From positions 1 to 33,325 of the forward strand of contig JAPORU010000046.1 in NCBI GenBank assembly GCA_026710045.1: DNA of 33,325 bases, given 5' to 3'. Numbering within the stretch: position 1 is the stretch's first letter; the number at the start of each line of letters is the position of its first letter. A program made the position numbers and the translations under genes. Below, one piece after another: positions 1 to 7,238 of the stretch. The DNA is from Aestuariivita sp. (GTDB taxonomy: Bacteria > Pseudomonadota > Alphaproteobacteria > Rhodobacterales > Rhodobacteraceae). The notes below the pieces were generated by a model. The model did no database searches. It saw only the letters and a program-made list of their open reading frames with translations, and had not been told where the DNA came from.

Positions 1-16
1 ACATCAATACTCGAAA

Positions 17-43
17 CACCCTAAATGTTGCGCATTTTGGGTG
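17..43. repeat. imperfect inverted repeat (hairpin)
   Basis: CACCCTAAATG and CATTTTGGGTG form arms that pair at 10 of 11 positions around a 5-base loop. It lies about 80 bases beyond the stop of the truncated minus-strand HEPN-like gene and could be its terminator, but no T-run follows on either strand. Function is inferred only weakly. Confidence 0.3.
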
Positions 44-123
44 CTGAATAATTACGTATAATGTTATTTTCTATGACTTTAGAAACTGCCTGGGTAATTG
101 CCTGCATATTCATATTTCTCTAC

Positions 124-579
124 CTATGGTTTAGCAAGTGGTGAGAAATCTTTCTTTTTAAGTCCCTGTATAATTAAATCTCTCAACGCTCTCGCTTCGT
201 TTGCGGGGCATAATGGATCATTAACTATACCGGATCTTGAAAATTCAAAAATTGTTTTTCTGTTATATGTATTATTATCAGGAACCTTATTCCAGACCAG
301 TGTACATAGTTTTGCAAGATCTTGAAAATATTTTTCGTCGTCGTTTTCTGAAAATAAACCAAGAATGTGGTTGTCCATATAAGTGCGATAATCATTGTGC
401 GCCAGCATTTTGTTTCGGACGGGTTTGATTTTCTCAATAAAAGATTCCATTCTAGAAATAAGTTCCTTAAGTTGCGTTTGCTCTTTTGGAGACCACAAAT
501 CTTGCTTAAGGATATAATCAATAGACAGGTTTCTATTACCTCTTTTATCTTTAGCGGGATCGTGAAGTTTAATAAAAAA
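124..579 (-). pseudogene. 5'-truncated HEPN / AbiU2-like protein gene
   Basis: The minus-strand frame is open for about 151 codons from a TGA at 580-582 to a TAG at 124-126, with no good start; the only starts are internal TTG-type codons such as 498. The product opens with LHDPAKDKRGNRNLS and later has PVRNKMLAHND, which contains the R-x5-H motif of HEPN nucleases. These two blocks resemble the middle and C-terminal parts of AbiU2-like HEPN proteins, which belong to abortive-infection and toxin families and are usually about 200 residues. Roughly the first 50-60 residues are missing. Reading from the gene's 3' end, the frame closes just where plus-strand IS4 transposase homology begins, so an insertion/deletion probably removed the 5' end. 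The family call is by motif and remembered similarity only; the truncation is directly visible. Confidence 0.55.
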
Positions 580-581
580 TC

Positions 582-880
582 AAAGGGGGCGAATTGCTTC
601 TGGTCGTCACAAACATCCCGGCGCCCAAAAATGCGCTCTGCTTCTATCGCAAGAGATGGAGGATCGAATGCCTCTTCGCCGATACCAAAACCCGTGGCTT
701 TAATATCGACGATACCCACATCATCGATTACGACAAACTTGCACCTCTGCTCGCGATTGTTGTATTTGCCATGACCTGGGCATATTGATGCGCAAGTCAG
801 GCGATTGGCCGACAGGGAATCCGAAAAAATCCTACAAGCGGTGGGCAAAGTTATGGTTCCGGCCCGGGCTCAACATACCC
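582..880 (+). pseudogene. IS4-family transposase C-terminal remnant
   Basis: The plus-strand frame from 582 encodes KGGELLLVVTNIPAPKNA, followed by a region containing YRKRWRIECLFADTK. This fits the IS4-family YREK signature exactly: Y, two residues, R, three residues, E, six residues, K, with the E being the last DDE catalytic residue. Typical IS4 text follows (TRGFNIDDTH, then KLAPLLAIVVFAMTWAY). The frame then hits a TGA at 786-788. Reading through it gives CASQAIGRQGIRK, and after a one-base shift homology-like sequence continues as KSYKRWAKLWFRPGLN until about 880. The N-terminal DDE residues are absent. This is a dead fragment with a stop and a frameshift, left from an insertion beside the HEPN-like gene. 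Confidence 0.75.
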
Positions 881-883
881 TGA

Positions 884-1149
884 TGGTGGTATCGTATGAT
901 CAGGAAAAAGCTTGAGGCTTGGCGACGAACGTGTCCAAAACGGGAGCTTTCAAACCTTGAAATGCAAGGTTTAATGTTGTGCACCATGATCCGTCACCGA
1001 ACCTATAGGATAAGTGTATCCGGGGAAAGGCGAAATGCGTTCAAACCCCGAATTGTGCAACAAAGCCCCGGAGACTGGAACACGGCATTTCGGAATCGAA
1101 CTTGAAGTAGCAATGCAGTTCTGGTTTGAGCGGGCTGCCGAAGATGACC
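884..1149. other. gene-free stretch between IS and integrase remnants
   Basis: No credible gene was recognised. Short open frames exist but lack ribosome-binding sites and family resemblance. TTGTGCAACAAAGCC at 1053-1067 reads on the minus strand as GGCTTTGTTGCACAA, which resembles terminal inverted repeats of some IS5-group elements and may mark the end of a lost insertion sequence. I could not find a partner repeat. Confidence 0.3.
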
Positions 1150-1804
1150 AATTGACAAATTCCTGAAGTGAATGCTCGAAGTTCCTGCAGGCGCACATCC
1201 CTCAGACCGGCCTTCTTGCGGACGTTACGTCATATGCGGTTGAGCGTTATGCCGATACTGGACCTTGTACCCCTGCCTGCGGGAAACAACCAATGCGGGT
1301 TGCATGGAAGTGCGTTTAGGTCTTCGCGGGTCGCGCCTGACAGCCACCCCGTGCGCGGACCCGTCTTACTATCGCACAGGAAGAGATGCCCGTCGCGATT
1401 GTCCGCTCAGCGAAGGGTCCTGATCTCGCTCGACCAGCACCTTGTCAGCGCAAGAAGCCGGATGAGCGACACGACCACTGTGGGAGCCGCGCCGCTTAGC
1501 GCCCCACCCAGGCGGTCGATCTCGGCATCAGAGAGAAATCGGTCTCGGTTCTGCCGCCTGTATCTCTTGATCCCCTTGCATGGGTTGGACCTTTCCAGGC
1601 GCGGCCATCTGCTTCGGCCCCGGTCATGTCGGCGGGGTCGCCAATGATCTTCCATATGTACTGGCCGTCATGTTTGCTGTGTAGGAAGAACCGCTTCCGG
1701 CCACTGGGCAGCACTTTGACACCAAAGCCGGCGGTATCTCGGACATTCCGTGTACTCTTCTTCGGGCGCAGGTCGCGCACCCGTGCGTTGGTGAGTCGTG
1801 GTAT
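1150..1804 (-). pseudogene. decayed phage/island tyrosine recombinase (integrase)
   Basis: Read on the minus strand from about 1804, the text begins IPRLTNARVRDLRPKKS and then GFGVKVLPSGRKRFFLHS and WKIIGDPADMT. This is the N-terminal arm-binding domain of P4-type integrases; the expected ATG appears as ATA. The frame then jumps to NPCKGIKRYRR and RFLSDAEIDRLG, so most of the core-binding domain (about 90 residues) is deleted. EIRTLR is followed by a TGA in place of a Trp codon, then HLFLCDSKTGPRT, another TGA after LNRI, and finally KKAGLRDVRLQELRA. There the catalytic HxLRH box is corrupted, and the C-terminal His/Arg/Tyr part is missing. Lesions seen: start loss, internal deletion with frameshift, two stops, truncation. 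It marks an old mobile-element insertion. No intact att site or tRNA was recognised next to it. Confidence 0.75.
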
Positions 1805-1904
1805 GTTTCTGTTCCTCCATCCGATTGCGGCCCCGGATGAAACCGCGCAGGTTTTTGTACGAAACCCTGATATTCAGAGGAAAAAAACCTGCTTCAGAAA
1901 CTGA

Positions 1905-1922
1905 GCACCGAAGGTTCGGTGC
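1905..1922. repeat. 18-bp perfect inverted repeat
   Basis: GCACCGAA-GG-TTCGGTGC is a perfect 8-bp dyad with a 2-bp centre and no T-run. It lies about 190 bp upstream of the binding-protein gene and may be an operator or a relic of the adjacent integrase region. Confidence 0.4.
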
Positions 1923-1981
1923 GGGGTGCGATCTTGGTCATGACGGATCATGGTACAGACCTAACACATGTGCATTGTCGT

Positions 1982-2050
1982 AACGTCCCGACGTTGTTCG
2001 GGTTTGAACCAATAAAATATTGGACAATCTCTTAATTCGATGAATATATT
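1982..2050 (+). promoter_or_regulatory. palindrome cluster and putative promoter of the ABC importer operon
   Basis: Within 42 bp there are three dyads: AACGT-cccg-ACGTT (1982-1995), GGTT-tg-AACC (2001-2010) and CCAATA-AAA-TATTGG (2009-2023). The CCCGA/TCGGG pair (1987-2002) is nested in the first two. The last dyad overlaps a possible -35 TGGACA (2021-2026), which sits 18 bp from a -10-like TATATT (2045-2050). The binding-protein ATG is at 2113, after a GGGGG ribosome site. The arrangement is what an operator overlapping a promoter would look like, but the regulator is not in the window and the promoter match is only fair. The rest of 1805-2112 holds no gene I can see. Confidence 0.4.
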
Positions 2051-2112
2051 TGGGAGATGATGTAGTGAGTTATGTCTACTGCATATTTTCAACACATTTT
2101 TTGGGGGAATAA

Positions 2113-3426
2113 ATGAAGAAAATTGGATTCATCTCTGCGTTCTTCTTGGCTTTTGTCGCGACATCGCCAGCAAAGTCAGCAGACTTAACCTTATGCTGGG
2201 CGGCTTGGGATCCGGCGAACGCGCTCGTTGAGTTGTCTAAGGACTTTGAAACAAAAAGCGGTCACTCGATGAGTTTCGAGTTTGTGCCGTGGCCAAATTT
2301 TGCAGACCGTATGCTCAATGAACTCAATTCGGGAGGTAAACTCTGTGACCTCATGATTGGCGACAGCCAATGGATTGGTGGCTCCGCAGAAGCAGGTCAT
2401 TATGTGAAGCTTAATGACTTCTTCGATGCCGAAGGCATCACGATGAGTGATTTCATTCCAGCGACGGTCACCGGATATGCTGAATGGCCAAAGGGAACCC
2501 CGAATTACTGGGCACTGCCAGCCTTTGGTGATGTTGTCGGATGGACATACCGCAAGGACTGGTTCGAACGACCCGAGATCAAGTCAGAATTCAGGGACAA
2601 ATATAATCGTGATCTGGATGTGCCACAAACACTCGCAGATCTTAAGGATATCGCCGAGTTTTTTCAAGGCCGAGACATTGATGGCAAAACCGTATACGGT
2701 GCCGCAATCTATACCGAGCGCGGTTCCGAGGGCATTACCATGGGCGTAACCAATGCGCTTTACAATTACGGCTTCGAATACGGGAATCCCAGTTCACCTT
2801 ACGAGCTTGAAGGATTTGTCAACTCCGCGGGTGCTGTAGAAGGTCTTGAGTTCTATAAGACTCTGTACGATTGTTGCACGCCGCCCGGATCGTCCGACTG
2901 GTATATGTCTCAGACAATCGACGCATTCCGATCAGGACTCGTTGCCTTGCAAATGAACTTTGCCTTCATCTGGCCGGGCGTTCATGCGGACGAAAATGTT
3001 GGCGGTGATCGATCAGGTTATTTCCCGAATCCGAAAGGACCTTATGGGCATTTCGCGCAGCTTGGAGGACAAGGAATATCCGTCGTTTCCTATTCGGATG
3101 AACAGGATGCCGCTCTTGAGTATATTAAATGGTTTGCTCAACCCGATATCCAGAAGAAATGGTGGGAACTTGGAGGCTATTCCGCTCTGAAAGCTGTTGT
3201 CGAAGATCCCTCTTTCGCCACAAGTCAACCTTATGCACAAACGTTTCTTGATTCGATGGCCATTGTAAAGGATTTCTGGGCTGAACCCGCTTACGCTTCA
3301 CTGCTTCTCGCGATGCAGGATCGGGTACATACCTACGTGATTGCCGGTCAAGGGACCGCTAAAGAGGCGCTTGATGGATTGGTTAAAGATTGGATCGAAG
3401 TCTTTGAAGATGAAGGTAAGCTCTAG
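2113..3426 (+). CDS. ABC transporter periplasmic sugar/polyol-binding protein (CUT1 type)
   Basis: A 437-residue extracellular solute-binding protein family 1 member. Residues 1-22 form a signal peptide (MKK, then a hydrophobic stretch ending AKSA before D), so the protein should be periplasmic in this Gram-negative setting. The mature part starts LTLCWAAWDPANALVELSKDF and carries blocks typical of the family, such as DLMIGDSQWIGG, the WALPAFGDVVGWTYRKDWF segment, and a late QPDIQKKWW. It should bind the substrate and deliver it to the two permeases encoded downstream. The start at 2113 is preceded by GGGGG eight bases away. A hairpin terminator follows the gene before the permeases, a common way to make more binding protein than membrane components. 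The substrate is not predictable here: sugar, polyol or glycerol-like compounds are all possible. Confidence 0.88.
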   Translation: MKKIGFISAFFLAFVATSPAKSADLTLCWAAWDPANALVELSKDFETKSGHSMSFEFVPWPNFADRMLNELNSGGKLCDLMIGDSQWIGGSAEAGHYVKLNDFFDAEGITMSDFIPATVTGYAEWPKGTPNYWALPAFGDVVGWTYRKDWFERPEIKSEFRDKYNRDLDVPQTLADLKDIAEFFQGRDIDGKTVYGAAIYTERGSEGITMGVTNALYNYGFEYGNPSSPYELEGFVNSAGAVEGLEFYKTLYDCCTPPGSSDWYMSQTIDAFRSGLVALQMNFAFIWPGVHADENVGGDRSGYFPNPKGPYGHFAQLGGQGISVVSYSDEQDAALEYIKWFAQPDIQKKWWELGGYSALKAVVEDPSFATSQPYAQTFLDSMAIVKDFWAEPAYASLLLAMQDRVHTYVIAGQGTAKEALDGLVKDWIEVFEDEGKL

Positions 3427-3457
3427 AGCACGTCATCTGTAGGATCAGTTAAGATGA

Positions 3458-3485
3458 AGGGCCGGAGCAATCCTGGCCCTTTTTC
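3458..3485 (+). terminator. hairpin terminator/attenuator after the binding-protein gene
   Basis: AGGGCC plus GGA pairs with TCC and GGCCCT around a GCAA tetraloop, with one bulged T, and runs into TTTTT. It lies 32 bases after the binding-protein stop and ahead of the permease genes, so it probably reduces read-through within the operon. Confidence 0.7.
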
Positions 3486-3762
3486 GTTTCGAATGAGCAC
3501 TATCACCGAACTGGATACGACCAAATCGAGGAATAATGACATTGATCGTTCCTATACAGTATGAGCAACGTCGAAATTTTAGATGGCAAAATGCTTTATT
3601 ACGTGTTTATCGTTCAACATTGACTGCACATAACAGGCTCAATCCATGCCGCATGATGTGCGGCAATCGGTGTCTGAGACTTGAAATTGCGACCTAAGTT
3701 GATAGACACGTCGTGTAAATTCATGTATTGAATGTTGTGCGTACCCGAATCTATAAGCAAGA
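3486..3762 (+). promoter_or_regulatory. leader before permease genes with possible internal promoter
   Basis: No gene recognised. GCCGCA-tgatg-TGCGGC (3648-3664) is a perfect 6-bp stem with a 5-base loop. TTGAAT (3728-3733) and TATAAG (3752-3757) are spaced by 18 bp and could be a sigma-70-type promoter. It would start transcription at about the permease ATG, giving an almost leaderless message or implying use of the later ATG at 3799. Confidence 0.3.
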
Positions 3763-4710
3763 ATGAGTAGCTCACCAGTGGACAGCGTAACCAAGGTGAT
3801 GCCACAGAGATTCAATCGAAGACTTCGTGGGTTATCTGATCGGGCAATTGCATGGATCTTCATCGCGCCAACCATTCTTCTCCTGCTCGCAATTAACATT
3901 TTCCCGCTGATCTGGACGATCCGGCTCAGTTTCACGAATTATCGATCAAATCGTCCAAACGCGGATATCGAATTCATCGGACTGCGCAACTATGAGCGTA
4001 TCTTAACCGACAGCGATATCTGGCAGACGATGCAGGCGACAGCACATTTTTTGTGCTGGACGCTGATGTTGCAGGTCGTTATCGGTTTCGCGTTGGCCTG
4101 GCTGATCAACAGCAGGTTCAGAGGCAGTAATTTCTGGACCACCATCATCGTTTTGCCGATGATGTTGTCACCCGCCGTAGTCGGGAATTTCTGGACGTTT
4201 CTCTATCAACCGCAAATTGGTTTATTTAATTACATCATTGCGTTTCTAACGGGCACGGATCCAAGCAGTTTTACGATGATCGGTGACGTCGATCTCGCTC
4301 CGTGGGCCATTATTATTGTTGACACATGGATGTGGACACCTTTCGTCATGTTGATTTGTCTGGCAGGGTTGCGGGCAATCCCTGACTATATCTATGAGGC
4401 GGCCGAATGTGATCGTGCCTCAAAATGGCGACAATTCTGGACGATTACCATACCAATGGTTCTTCCTTTTCTGATGCTGGCGGTTTTGTTCCGTGGGATT
4501 GAAAACTTCAAAATGTTTGATCTCGTTGTCTTGCTAACAGGAGGAGGGCCTGGCTCAACAACCGAACTCACATCCATTAATCTCAAGCGAGAAGCGTTCG
4601 AGAAATGGCGGACAGGTTACGCATCCGCCTACGCTGTAATACTTTTTGTGACAATTTTTGGCTTGGCGTCGATCTATGTTAAAGCTCTGAATCAGGTAAA
4701 GGACCGATGA
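3763..4710 (+). CDS. ABC sugar transporter permease, MalF type
   Basis: A 315-residue integral membrane protein of the binding-protein-dependent transport family. After a hydrophilic N-terminus a first TM helix (AWIFIAPTILLLLAINIFPL) is followed by about five more. The cytoplasmic EAA loop that docks on the ATPase is visible as YEAAECDRASKWRQFWTITI, followed by PMVLP. It should form a heterodimer with the next gene product. The stop overlaps the next start (ATGA at 4707-4710), so the two are translationally coupled. The ATG at 3763 is used; an alternative ATG at 3799 has AAGG only two bases upstream. No strong Shine-Dalgarno is present at 3763. Confidence 0.88.
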   Translation: MSSSPVDSVTKVMPQRFNRRLRGLSDRAIAWIFIAPTILLLLAINIFPLIWTIRLSFTNYRSNRPNADIEFIGLRNYERILTDSDIWQTMQATAHFLCWTLMLQVVIGFALAWLINSRFRGSNFWTTIIVLPMMLSPAVVGNFWTFLYQPQIGLFNYIIAFLTGTDPSSFTMIGDVDLAPWAIIIVDTWMWTPFVMLICLAGLRAIPDYIYEAAECDRASKWRQFWTITIPMVLPFLMLAVLFRGIENFKMFDLVVLLTGGGPGSTTELTSINLKREAFEKWRTGYASAYAVILFVTIFGLASIYVKALNQVKDR

Positions 4711-5645
4711 GCATGTCGTCGATCACCGAACCAAGGCAAACATGGAAGTTGGCAGCCGGGCTCCTTGTCGTATTTTATGCGTTGGTGACGTTACTTCCGT
4801 TGCTGTGGATTATTTCAACTGGCTTTAAGACTCCGTCAGATTCGATTGCCTATCCGCCAAAAATTCTATTCGAGCCAACATTTGAGGGATATGTCAATTT
4901 ATTTACGACACAAACGCGACAGAGCGAAGAGTTTCTTGCCAATAACCCGCCGACAAATTGGTACGAACAGCTCGTTCATGATAAGGGAATGGTTATTGCT
5001 GGACCCTCCCGTTACGGCGAACGCTTCTTCAATTCTCTCATTATTGGATTTGGTTCGACTTTTCTGTCTGTGTTCCTGGGAACACTGGCCGCGTATGCCT
5101 TCTCGCGTTACCGCGTTCCGTTGAAGGACGACTTGCTGTTCTTTATTCTCTCGACTCGGATGATGCCACCAATCGCTGTCGCTATTCCAATTTTTTTGAT
5201 GTTTCGATCACTTGGTCTGTCGGATACCCACGCTGGAATGATCCTTCTTTATACCGCCGTTAATCTGTCCCTGGCGGTTTGGCTCCTAAAGGGATTTATC
5301 GATGAGATTCCCCTCGAATATGAAGAGGCCGCACTCATTGACGGGTATACACGTTTTCAAGCGTTCCGTAAGGTTGTTCTGCCGCAGGCCACCACAGGAA
5401 TCGCTTCTACCGCAATATTCTGCTTGATTTTTTCGTGGAATGAATATGCGTTTGCCGTCTTGTTGACATCGGGATCCGCACAGACAGCGCCTCCCTTTAT
5501 TCCGACAATAATCGGTGTTGGAGGTCAGGACTGGCCTGCCGTAGCGGCAGGCGCTACATTGTTCCTCGTTCCGGTTATGGTATTCACAATTTTGCTGAGA
5601 AAGCACTTGTTGCGCGGAATTACTTTTGGGGCTGTTCGTAAATGA
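4707..5645 (+). CDS. ABC sugar transporter permease, MalG type
   Basis: A 312-residue partner permease. It has a first TM segment (LAAGLLVVFYALVTLLPLLW), the typical ISTGFKTPSD after it, then a long periplasmic loop of about 70 residues and five more helices. The EAA motif reads EYEEAALIDGYTRFQAF, then RKVVLP, close to the consensus EAAxxDG. The start overlaps the upstream stop; a second ATG two codons later is equally possible. The stop again overlaps the start of the small gene at 5642. With the MalF-type protein it forms the membrane channel of the importer. Confidence 0.9.
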   Translation: MSMSSITEPRQTWKLAAGLLVVFYALVTLLPLLWIISTGFKTPSDSIAYPPKILFEPTFEGYVNLFTTQTRQSEEFLANNPPTNWYEQLVHDKGMVIAGPSRYGERFFNSLIIGFGSTFLSVFLGTLAAYAFSRYRVPLKDDLLFFILSTRMMPPIAVAIPIFLMFRSLGLSDTHAGMILLYTAVNLSLAVWLLKGFIDEIPLEYEEAALIDGYTRFQAFRKVVLPQATTGIASTAIFCLIFSWNEYAFAVLLTSGSAQTAPPFIPTIIGVGGQDWPAVAAGATLFLVPVMVFTILLRKHLLRGITFGAVRK

Positions 5646-5830
5646 GCCGATTCCTGAGCAACTTGATTAAACTTCGACGCAATCCATGGGAGATTGTCGC
5701 ATCTGCCATTATTGCAACGGGCGTGTTGATGCTGATGCAACCTTATTTTTTTTGGGCGTATACTTATTCATTTCTGATAACGTTGGTTGGTACGGTCATG
5801 TTCATTATTGTCAGTCACTTTCGCGATTAA
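5642..5830 (+). CDS. small two-TM inner-membrane protein of the ABC importer operon
   Basis: A 62-residue protein starting at an ATGA overlap with the MalG-type permease, which strongly supports translation. After a short basic N-terminus (RFLSNLIKLRRNPWE) it has two hydrophobic helices, about residues 19-36 and 39-57, and ends with a charged HFRD. It is not an obvious member of a named family to me. Small membrane proteins in this position are known in some glycerol-type importers with two ATPases, though this one does not look like the DUF2160 protein found there. A structural or regulatory role in the transporter complex is inference from context. Confidence 0.65.
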   Translation: MSRFLSNLIKLRRNPWEIVASAIIATGVLMLMQPYFFWAYTYSFLITLVGTVMFIIVSHFRD

Positions 5831-6140
5831 GCCACGATGATATTGATATCATGTATGTGAGCGACCATCATGAATTAGCTGTAGGCAAGGCCGCTGTATT
5901 TAAGATCCACGGATGGTTTCTTTCTTTTGTCCATCGATTGGGAAACGTGCTGTTCATCATGGCACCAGCTCATGACGCACAACAGCAAAGCCATATGTAC
6001 TTTCATGTCATACACTTCCTCAAGAACGCCGCTGTAAGCATGATAAATCTTTCATATCAGGTAAAGACGTGTCGTTTATCTGTTTTGAATACGATTTATG
6101 GGACATGCGCGCTTCAGCGGACATAGGCGACTGCGGATCG
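5831..6140 (+). other. 310-bp spacer inside the importer operon
   Basis: The permease block and ATPase block are otherwise tightly packed, so this spacer is unusual. It holds a perfect palindrome ATGATAT-tg-ATATCAT at 5837-5852. An ATG at 5851 opens a 91-codon frame ending at 6126, but it has no ribosome-binding site and no family resemblance, so I do not call it a gene. No clear promoter or terminator was seen. Confidence 0.4.
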
Positions 6141-7238
6141 ATGGCCGAGATTGTTGTTCGTAACCTTCGCAAAGAATTTGGCGCGTTTACGGCTGTTCAA
6201 TCATCAGATTTTGTCGTGGCCGACAAGGAGTTCTTTATGCTGCTCGGGCCATCCGGATGTGGCAAGACAACGACGCTGCGCATGATTGCCGGCCTGGAAT
6301 TGCCAACATCGGGTCAGATCCTGATTGATGGCGAAGAGGTGGGACAAAAACCTGCGAGTCAACGTGACATTGCGTTCGTATTTCAGATGTTTGCGCTCTA
6401 CCCACATTTGAATGTCCGTAAGAATATCAGTTATCCGCTGATCAGTCAGGGCATGCATCGCTCTGAAATCCAGGAAAAGGTCTTGGAGGCCGCCAAGCTG
6501 TTGGGCATTGAGGACATCCTGAATCGACCTGTTAGTGGATTATCGGGAGGTGATCGACAACGTGTTGCCCTTGGTCGGGCAATTGTCCGAAATCCGAAGT
6601 GCTTCTTGATGGATGAGCCGCTTGGGGCATTAGACGCAGAATTTAGAGAGCGTATGGCCGGTGAGTTACGTTCCATGCATGATCAGATGGGTGCAACAAC
6701 GGTTTATGTGACCCATGATCAACGTGAAGCGATGCAGATGGGAGACCGCATCGTGGTCATGAATCACGGTGTGATTGAACAAATCGGAACACCACAAGAT
6801 ATATACGACTATCCGGCAACAATGTTTGTTGCTGAGTTCATCGGGTCACCTCCTATGAATTTCCTCTTCTTTGAAGACACTTTGGCACCTGAGGCGGACA
6901 CGATCACGTTGAACGGGCAGTCAATTTCAATCCGGCCGGTAAGCACCGCGGGCCGAGGATCGTTCGCCTTCGGTGTGCGGCCTGAACATATCAGTTTTGA
7001 TGATATGTCACCGTATCGTGGTCGTATTGACGCAACAGAATATCTGGGCACCACACAGATTGTAACAATGACTACACCGAATGGCTCGTTGAAGGCTCGG
7101 CTGGCTGCAGACATCAAGATCATTGTCGGTGATTCGGTCGGACTGGCATTTCGGAAGGAGTTGGTCACAATTTTTGACTGTGAGTCAGGTGTTGCAGTAA
7201 CGTCATCACCGGATCAAGACCGGCAGAGAAATGGCTGA
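6141..7238 (+). CDS. ABC importer ATPase, first of two (MalK/UgpC type)
   Basis: A 365-residue nucleotide-binding subunit. Walker A GPSGCGKTT is at residues 36-44, the Q-loop is FVFQMFALYPH, the signature is LSGGDRQRVALGRA, Walker B is CFLMDEPLGALD and the switch His is in VTHDQREAM. The C-terminal third is a TOBE/MalK-type regulatory domain (FAFGVRPEHISF). The signature has Asp where LSGGQ has Gln, a tolerated variation. The ATG at 6141 is chosen because MAEIVVRNLRKEFG is the normal start of the family; in-frame codons upstream add non-homologous sequence, and no strong ribosome site is visible. It overlaps the next ATPase by 8 bp. Two distinct ATPases in one CUT1 importer, as in rhizobial glycerol transporters, suggest a heterodimeric motor. 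Confidence 0.9.
   Translation: MAEIVVRNLRKEFGAFTAVQSSDFVVADKEFFMLLGPSGCGKTTTLRMIAGLELPTSGQILIDGEEVGQKPASQRDIAFVFQMFALYPHLNVRKNISYPLISQGMHRSEIQEKVLEAAKLLGIEDILNRPVSGLSGGDRQRVALGRAIVRNPKCFLMDEPLGALDAEFRERMAGELRSMHDQMGATTVYVTHDQREAMQMGDRIVVMNHGVIEQIGTPQDIYDYPATMFVAEFIGSPPMNFLFFEDTLAPEADTITLNGQSISIRPVSTAGRGSFAFGVRPEHISFDDMSPYRGRIDATEYLGTTQIVTMTTPNGSLKARLAADIKIIVGDSVGLAFRKELVTIFDCESGVAVTSSPDQDRQRNG

Noticed and set aside
1982-2010. tRNA-like T-arm (GGTTCAAACC on the minus strand) near the integrase remnant
   Set aside because: No matching acceptor stem, anticodon arm or D-arm could be found at the right distances; at best it is a trace of an attachment site.
5851-6126. 91-codon open frame between the small TM protein and the first ATPase
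   Set aside because: No ribosome-binding site and no family resemblance; the sequence reads like chance coding.
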